Shown here: positions 1 to 4,206 of the stretch, one piece after another
How the letters are laid out: each line of letters begins with the position of its first letter
Numbering within the stretch: the stretch's first letter is position 1
Source: CAZBWE01 sp964440735
GTDB taxonomy: Bacteria > Planctomycetota > Phycisphaerae > Sedimentisphaerales > Anaerobacaceae
NCBI GenBank assembly: GCA_964440735.1
Contig: CAYTTK010000145.1
Location: forward strand, 1 to 6,487
Length of the DNA: 6,487 bases
Direction of reading: 5' to 3'
Translations under genes and position numbers: made by a program
The notes under the pieces: generated by a model
Told to the model about the DNA's origin: nothing
The model's database searches: none
Seen by the model: the letters and a program-made list of their open reading frames with translations, nothing else

Positions 1-254
1 GGGATTTTGAAGCCCCTATGAGTGGTGCTTTTTACATGGTTGAGTACATGGAGGAACTGGAGGAATTCTTTGAGGTTGGCAAAGAAATCGTTTGCTATCA
101 AAACAAGAATGATCTTGCTGAGAAAATACGTTATTACTTAAGACATGATTCTGAGCGCGAAAAGATAAGGCAGGCAGGTCATCGAAGAGCTACGTGTGAG
201 CACACCTGGCAAAAACGATTTGGGAAAGTCTTTAAAGAAATTGGTTTAGATTAA
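1..254 (+). CDS. Glycosyltransferase, GT-B fold, CgeB / Glyco_trans_1_2 type (3' end only)
   Basis: Only the last 83 or so residues are present. The frame is open from base 3 through the left edge and stops at TAA 252-254, so the true start lies upstream; the ATG at 18 is internal. The visible part reads phenylalanine-glutamate, then a Met-Ser-Gly-Ala-Phe segment, an acidic stretch ending in a Gly-Lys-Glu-Ile-Val turn, a Leu-Ala-Glu-Lys-Ile-Arg-Tyr-Tyr-Leu helix, an Arg-Gln-Ala-Gly-His-Arg-Arg turn, and finally His-Thr-Trp followed by basic residues. This is the typical C-terminal end of GT-B enzymes with the Glyco_trans_1_2 domain: nucleotide-sugar binding half, then the helix that packs back across the protein. 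It probably transfers a sugar from a nucleotide donor during polysaccharide assembly in the cytoplasm, as its neighbours do. Donor and acceptor cannot be told. The family call is quite secure; the exact role is not. Confidence 0.8.
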   Translation, partial: DFEAPMSGAFYMVEYMEELEEFFEVGKEIVCYQNKNDLAEKIRYYLRHDSEREKIRQAGHRRATCEHTWQKRFGKVFKEIGLD

Positions 255-528
255 GGGAAGGGCAGTCGAAGACGGATAAAAACGGGTGTGAAGAAATTCT
301 TAGCGAAAACAATTGATGGACAATGAGAGACTAACATTATGGCAAAAAGAAAAAAATGACCCAACTGTACCTTGTCAGATTGTTCTAATTTAATTTGTCC
401 AATCATAGGGGTGCAGTCCGGTTTGATGCTGGATATAAATTTAAATTCAATAAAAATATTGGGAGGGAACAATATTTCCATATTCGTTCAAGTACAAACT
501 GAAACGCTTGTTTAGAACAGGAAAGTAA
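255..528 (+). other. Intergenic gap, no supported gene
   Basis: This 274-base spacer separates the CgeB-type gene from the family 2 glycosyltransferase. It holds only short open frames on the + strand: 25 codons from ATG 316 and 29 codons from ATG 426. Neither has a good ribosome binding site or a recognisable product. A strong GGGAGG purine stretch at 461-466 is not followed by a usual start codon at proper distance. A possible weak promoter pairs TTGATG (423-428) with TTCAAT (446-451) over 17 bases, but the region is so AT-rich that such matches arise by chance. No hairpin followed by a T-run is visible after the first gene. Confidence 0.5.
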
Positions 529-1446
529 ATGATTGGAAAAGCAAATTCATCATTTATCATCTGCACCAAAGATCGGTATGATGATATCGTTGAGTGCATT
601 AAATCTATATTGGGGCAGACAATCTTGCCGATGGAATTAATAATTGTTGATGGTGGTAAGACAAAAAAAATAGAGAGTATAGTTAGAAACTTGTTAAACA
701 AGCAAAAAATAGATTTTACATATGTTCATAGTAAACCAGGGTTGACTTATCAAAGAAATTTAGGGATGAGAAAGGCAAAAGGAAATACAATTTTTTTCTT
801 TGACGATGATGTGATTTTAGATGGGGATTACCACCAGGAAGTATTGAATGTTTACCGCTCTGACAAGAATAAGAAAATTGGCGGCGTAGGAGGAGTGATA
901 AAAAATTTCCACAGATTTAGTAAAATTGCAAAAACTTATAGAAGATTGTTCTTGCTTCCTATTGGTGAAGGAAATGGTGAAATGTTGCCATCAGGTTTTC
1001 CGAATTTTACTACAAAGCCGAAAAACATTAGAGAGGTTAGAGTATTATCAGGCTGTAGTATGAGTTATAGAAAAGATGTACTTAAAGAATTCAAATTTGA
1101 TGAGTCTTTAGGTGGTTATGCTTCGGGAGAGGATGCAGACTTCTCTTATAGAGTATCCCATAAGTATAAATTGGTTGTAACCCCTTTTGCAAAACTTGAG
1201 CACAAAGTATCTGGGGTATCCCGAATTACCACCGCAAAACTTGAGGAAATGCGTATAGTAAACTCACATTATTTTTTTAAAAAAAATATTCCGCAAACAA
1301 ATAAAAATAGAATCTATTTTTTATGGTCAAGAATTGGACTAATAATACGTTCAATAGGCCAGACAATAAGATACACTGATTTTGACTGGATTATGGGGGT
1401 GTTAAATGAGATGTTTCAGACCTTATGGGACTCAAAAAGAAATTAG
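529..1446 (+). CDS. Family 2 glycosyltransferase (GT-A fold)
   Basis: A complete protein of 305 residues, the usual size for a single-domain GT2 enzyme. It should transfer a sugar from a nucleotide-diphosphate donor to a growing lipid-linked glycan at the inner face of the cytoplasmic membrane. The N-terminal strand and nucleotide-binding loop (residues 8-43) end in Ile-Ile-Val-Asp-Gly-Gly. The metal-binding DXD motif is the Asp-Asp-Asp at 92-94, after a run of phenylalanines. A Ser-Gly-Cys segment (174-176) precedes the acceptor-side Gly-Glu-Asp-Ala-Asp at 200-204, where Glu201/Asp202 are the likely catalytic-base region. His225 lies in the Leu-Glu-His segment common near the end of this fold. 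The start is fixed by AGGAAAG at 519-525, with AGGA ending six bases before the ATG. No clear membrane span is seen. The next gene is 102 bases downstream. Sugar specificity cannot be read from the sequence. Confidence 0.9.
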   Translation: MIGKANSSFIICTKDRYDDIVECIKSILGQTILPMELIIVDGGKTKKIESIVRNLLNKQKIDFTYVHSKPGLTYQRNLGMRKAKGNTIFFFDDDVILDGDYHQEVLNVYRSDKNKKIGGVGGVIKNFHRFSKIAKTYRRLFLLPIGEGNGEMLPSGFPNFTTKPKNIREVRVLSGCSMSYRKDVLKEFKFDESLGGYASGEDADFSYRVSHKYKLVVTPFAKLEHKVSGVSRITTAKLEEMRIVNSHYFFKKNIPQTNKNRIYFLWSRIGLIIRSIGQTIRYTDFDWIMGVLNEMFQTLWDSKRN

Positions 1447-1540
1447 GGAATTGATAAGTAGAATACTTAGCAGGTAATGAGACAAAAATTTGTTCATCTC
1501 TTGAGCAGTATCCTCCCCAAAGAGAGCTCAAAGTGGGCTT

Positions 1541-1546
1541 AGGAAG
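1541..1546 (+). promoter_or_regulatory. Ribosome binding site of the polymerase/ligase gene, short spacing
   Basis: AGGAAG lies only two bases before the ATG at 1549, closer than the usual five to nine. It is the only purine-rich match in reach, and the basic N-terminus it gives (before the first membrane span) suits a cytoplasmic start, so I keep this start. Later in-frame ATGs (1591, 1603) would cut into the first hydrophobic segment. Confidence 0.5.
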
Positions 1547-1548
1547 AA

Positions 1549-2940
1549 ATGAGAACGAATGATAATAAGAGATTGTGTTGGAATGCCATTATGCTTTTGA
1601 TCATGGGTATCATTAGTATTGTATTTGTTGTCTCATCAGCAAAGTCGTTTATCGTAGGGTTAATCTTCTTAGGAATTATCCTAATTTTTATGATTGCTGT
1701 AATTTTCCTTGCAAACAAAGAGAGTGTACTGTTACTTTATATTCTCACTATAGTCAATCTTGATTTCGTAAAGATCCCTATTGGTGCTCCTTTCCCTATA
1801 TCAGCAGACATTCTGTTTTCTGTCTTGATATCCATCTTAGGAATATTTATCATGTTAACAGATAGGGTAAGGTTAAATTCCACGTTGGTTCAAAAGACTT
1901 ATTTCGTGTTTTTAGTTATAACTTTTTCCTCAGTTCTCTTTTCTACTGATTTTCTAATTAGCTTTAAAAGGTGGGGGAGATACTTTACATATTATGTTTT
2001 GATGATCTTAATCTTCAATGAGGTGAAAAACGAAGTTCAACTTAAAAGATTTCTCAATTTTATGCTTGCTTCCGCCATTGTTCCTTGTATATTGGGTCTT
2101 TATGGAATAATGAAGCCAGCAAGCATGTGGGGAGGGTTTGACTTAGGAGCATGGATGGGATCTTCTATGTATATGAATCGGATAAAGTCTACACTTTCAA
2201 ATTCAAATACTTTCGGACTCTATCTTGCCATTATTATTTCTTTAACTGTCATTTTTTTTCTTGATAGATACACTAGTGTAAAGAAAAAAAAATTATTGTT
2301 TCTTCTACTTTTACTAATCTTTCCTTCTTTAGTTCATACCTATTCAATAGGCGTCTGGGTAGCTACCATTGTTGCCGTTGGATTAATATTACTCCTTTTA
2401 GGCAAGTGGAAATGGATCTTTGGAATGGCACCTTTTTTAGGGTTTTTGTCAATTTGGTTTATTCCGTCAATTTTTGAAAGACTGCGTTCCTTTATCGATA
2501 CCCCCATGCAAACCAGTTTAGGTTGGCGGATTGGCTTATATAAGTTTAGCTTTCCTAAATTTCTTGCCAAACCTATACTTGGATCTGGGCAAGGTACTTT
2601 TCCCGAATATGTATCATATGGTCGTGGCTTCACCCAACATCAGACTTGGATGGGCAAGATGGTAGAAACTGGCCTGATAGGAACAATTGCCTTCATAGTT
2701 TTACTTTCCGTTGTTTTTTATACGTTATGGCGTCAAGTACATTCCTCAAGCCTTGATGATTCCCTAAGAAATTTGAAGATAGGAGTTTTTTCTATTTTCT
2801 GTGGACTTTTAGTCATAAGTTCTGTTACTGATCCATTTGATCTTCCCTCTGCTATAATTTATTTTTGGACCTTAGTTGCACTTGTAGAATCGACCAAAAG
2901 AGTCGACTTTGGTACAAGTGTGCGGGCTAGGGGATTTTGA
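1549..2940 (+). CDS. O-antigen ligase / polysaccharide polymerase family membrane protein (WaaL/Wzy type)
   Basis: A complete protein of 463 residues, very hydrophobic, with roughly 12 to 14 membrane spans by eye (for example about 12-30, 34-54, 57-75, 86-103, 115-133, 167-188, 222-238, 249-284, 288-306, 375-394, 411-425, 433-447). The large loop between about 307 and 374 carries the hallmarks of the O-antigen ligase (Wzy_C) domain: Gly-Trp-Arg at 325-327, a Gly-Ser-Gly-Gln-Gly turn at 345-349, His364 in Thr-Gln-His-Gln, and Glu373 followed by Thr-Gly-Leu-Ile-Gly at the start of the next span. In this superfamily the loop faces the periplasm or outside, and the enzyme joins undecaprenyl-linked glycan either to another glycan chain (polymerase) or to an acceptor (ligase). 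Sequence alone does not separate the two. With glycosyltransferases on both sides and no lipid A genes in view, a polymerase for an exopolysaccharide or O-antigen-like chain is the likelier role. Confidence 0.88.
   Translation: MRTNDNKRLCWNAIMLLIMGIISIVFVVSSAKSFIVGLIFLGIILIFMIAVIFLANKESVLLLYILTIVNLDFVKIPIGAPFPISADILFSVLISILGIFIMLTDRVRLNSTLVQKTYFVFLVITFSSVLFSTDFLISFKRWGRYFTYYVLMILIFNEVKNEVQLKRFLNFMLASAIVPCILGLYGIMKPASMWGGFDLGAWMGSSMYMNRIKSTLSNSNTFGLYLAIIISLTVIFFLDRYTSVKKKKLLFLLLLLIFPSLVHTYSIGVWVATIVAVGLILLLLGKWKWIFGMAPFLGFLSIWFIPSIFERLRSFIDTPMQTSLGWRIGLYKFSFPKFLAKPILGSGQGTFPEYVSYGRGFTQHQTWMGKMVETGLIGTIAFIVLLSVVFYTLWRQVHSSSLDDSLRNLKIGVFSIFCGLLVISSVTDPFDLPSAIIYFWTLVALVESTKRVDFGTSVRARGF
2879..2920 (+). 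repeat. Inverted repeat at the 3' end of the polymerase/ligase gene
   Basis: Perfect 8-base arms CACTTGTA (2879-2886) and TACAAGTG (2913-2920) enclose 26 bases. Inside, TCGAC (2890-2894) can pair with GTCGA (2902-2906), or CCAAA (2894-2898) with TTTGG (2908-2912). It lies in the last 20 codons of the gene and has no following T-run, so it does not look like a simple intrinsic terminator. It may be an mRNA structure or mere chance. Confidence 0.5.
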
Positions 2941-3084
2941 AATTGCATCGGAGTTTAATGTAACAATGTTTAAATGGTCATTTTTATCGCAATATAGGGC
3001 TTTTCAGTTTCTTCAATCTTCTCTCAGAAGTATGGCAAAAAAGCGGCAATTATTACTCTGAAGTCCAGTAAAAGGTTATTTTCT

Positions 3085-4098
3085 ATGAAGGTTCTACTCA
3101 TTAGTAATATGTATCCAAACAACAAGGGTTCATATTGTGGCATTTTTGTGAAAGAACAAGCAGACGCTCTTGAAAAAGCGAAAATCGATATAATCAAAGT
3201 AGCAAAAACTGGACACGCACTTTTTGCTTATATACCGTTTATTTTAAGATCTATCTTTGATCTACTTTTTAGGTCTTATGACTTGGTTCATGCACATTAT
3301 GGATTTTATTCTGCTCTCCCGTTTGCTATACTAAAGAAAAAGCCCCTTGTCGTCACATTCCACGGAGGTGACGCACTGCACGAACCTTATCGTAATCAAG
3401 TTTATTACTACTTACAGAAATTTGTAGTTTCTCGTGCCGACCGTATTATCGCAGTAAGTAAGGAAATAAAAAAAGCACTCATTGATAATCTCAATGCTCA
3501 TCCAGACCGGATAACCATTATCTCATGCGGGGTTAACACTACTCTGTTTTGTCACGTGGATAAGGTCACAGCGAGAAATAAACTGAATCTCTCTAAGAGC
3601 GGCAGAATAATTCTATTTGTCGGGACTGCATCTTACAAAAAGGGTGTTGACATAATATGTGAATGCGCCAAGTTGTTACCCAACATGGACTTTGTTTTAT
3701 TAGGACACGGAAATTTGGACACGGATTTACCCAATTGCATATTCTTAGGTCCCAAGCCACATGAACAAATCCCATTGTGGATGAATGCAGCAGACATTTT
3801 TCTTTTGCCAAGCAGAACGGAAGGAATGCCAGTTGTTCTTCTTGAGGCATGTTCTTGCGGCGTTCCAGTTATAGCATCAGCAGTGGGCGGCATTCCAGAT
3901 ATAATAGACAGTGGCAAAAATGGATTTATTGTGAGAACACATAATCCTAAGGATTATGTGGGGGTAATAAGAGAATTAGTTTCAAACAGGCAAAAATCTA
4001 ATTTAATAAAGATAACAGCCAAGGAATTTGTGAGGAGAAATTACGATAACGGGGTCATCGCCAATAAAATAAAGTCAATATATGAAAATGTTGTATAA
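3085..4098 (+). CDS. Family 4 glycosyltransferase (GT-B fold)
   Basis: A complete protein of 337 residues, near the short end for GT4 enzymes. The N-terminal half begins with Met-Lys-Val-Leu-Leu-Ile-Ser-Asn-Met-Tyr-Pro and has the acceptor-side loop Cys-Gly-Ile-Phe-Val-Lys-Glu-Gln (18-25), an Asp-Leu-Val-His-Ala-His strand (66-71) and Thr-Phe-His-Gly-Gly-Asp (91-96). The C-terminal half starts near Ile175 with a Phe-Val-Gly strand and a Lys-Lys-Gly turn (185-187), and carries the EX7E donor-binding motif with Glu246 and Glu254, then Gly-Gly-Ile-Pro-Asp-Ile-Ile (268-274). GT4 enzymes are retaining transferases that use nucleotide-sugars without a DXD metal site. It should add one sugar to the lipid-linked repeat unit in the cytoplasm. 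The start is supported by AAAGG (3071-3075), nine bases upstream; the frame is open further back to 2998 but has no better start. The sugar cannot be told. Confidence 0.92.
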   Translation: MKVLLISNMYPNNKGSYCGIFVKEQADALEKAKIDIIKVAKTGHALFAYIPFILRSIFDLLFRSYDLVHAHYGFYSALPFAILKKKPLVVTFHGGDALHEPYRNQVYYYLQKFVVSRADRIIAVSKEIKKALIDNLNAHPDRITIISCGVNTTLFCHVDKVTARNKLNLSKSGRIILFVGTASYKKGVDIICECAKLLPNMDFVLLGHGNLDTDLPNCIFLGPKPHEQIPLWMNAADIFLLPSRTEGMPVVLLEACSCGVPVIASAVGGIPDIIDSGKNGFIVRTHNPKDYVGVIRELVSNRQKSNLIKITAKEFVRRNYDNGVIANKIKSIYENVV

Positions 4099-4190
4099 GA
4101 TTATGACAATGAAAAAATTTGGATGGTTGCCTATGCATATTATCTACTTGGTTCAAGAGTTGGAAGAGAGGTCGAGATTGTCGGTGTGAA

Positions 4191-4196
4191 AAAGGA
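4191..4196 (+). promoter_or_regulatory. Ribosome binding site that decides the start of the exported protein
   Basis: AAAGGA ends ten bases before the ATG at 4207. The same frame is open back to the preceding stop at 4096-4098 and includes an earlier ATG at 4123, but only the 4207 start both follows a Shine-Dalgarno site and places a hydrophobic signal peptide at the very N-terminus. Confidence 0.65.
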
Positions 4197-4206
4197 TCTG
4201 ACCAAA

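Noticed and set aside
251..701. Two overlapping minus-strand frames (251-481, 447-701)
   Set aside because: One lies mainly in the gap and the other partly opposes the clear family 2 glycosyltransferase; neither has a ribosome binding site or a recognisable product.
1501..1531. Possible stem TTGAGC / GCTCAA before the polymerase/ligase start
   Set aside because: Only six base pairs over a 19-base loop and no T-run, too weak for a terminator or regulator call.
2340..2633. Minus-strand frame opposite the polymerase/ligase gene
   Set aside because: It is a shadow of a clearly recognisable gene with good membrane-protein character on the + strand.
2966..3061. A 31-codon basic small frame in the gap before the family 4 glycosyltransferase
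   Set aside because: The nearest purine stretch (2949-2953) is 12 bases away, the product is unknown, and AT-rich spacers give such frames by chance.
3593..3917. Two minus-strand frames opposite the family 4 glycosyltransferase
   Set aside because: They overlap each other and lie wholly against a gene with intact motifs, including EX7E.
4103..4189. A 28-codon + strand frame between the family 4 glycosyltransferase and the exported protein
   Set aside because: It has no Shine-Dalgarno site before either ATG (4103, 4109). Its middle looks faintly like a glycosyltransferase N-terminus, but it is too short to judge.
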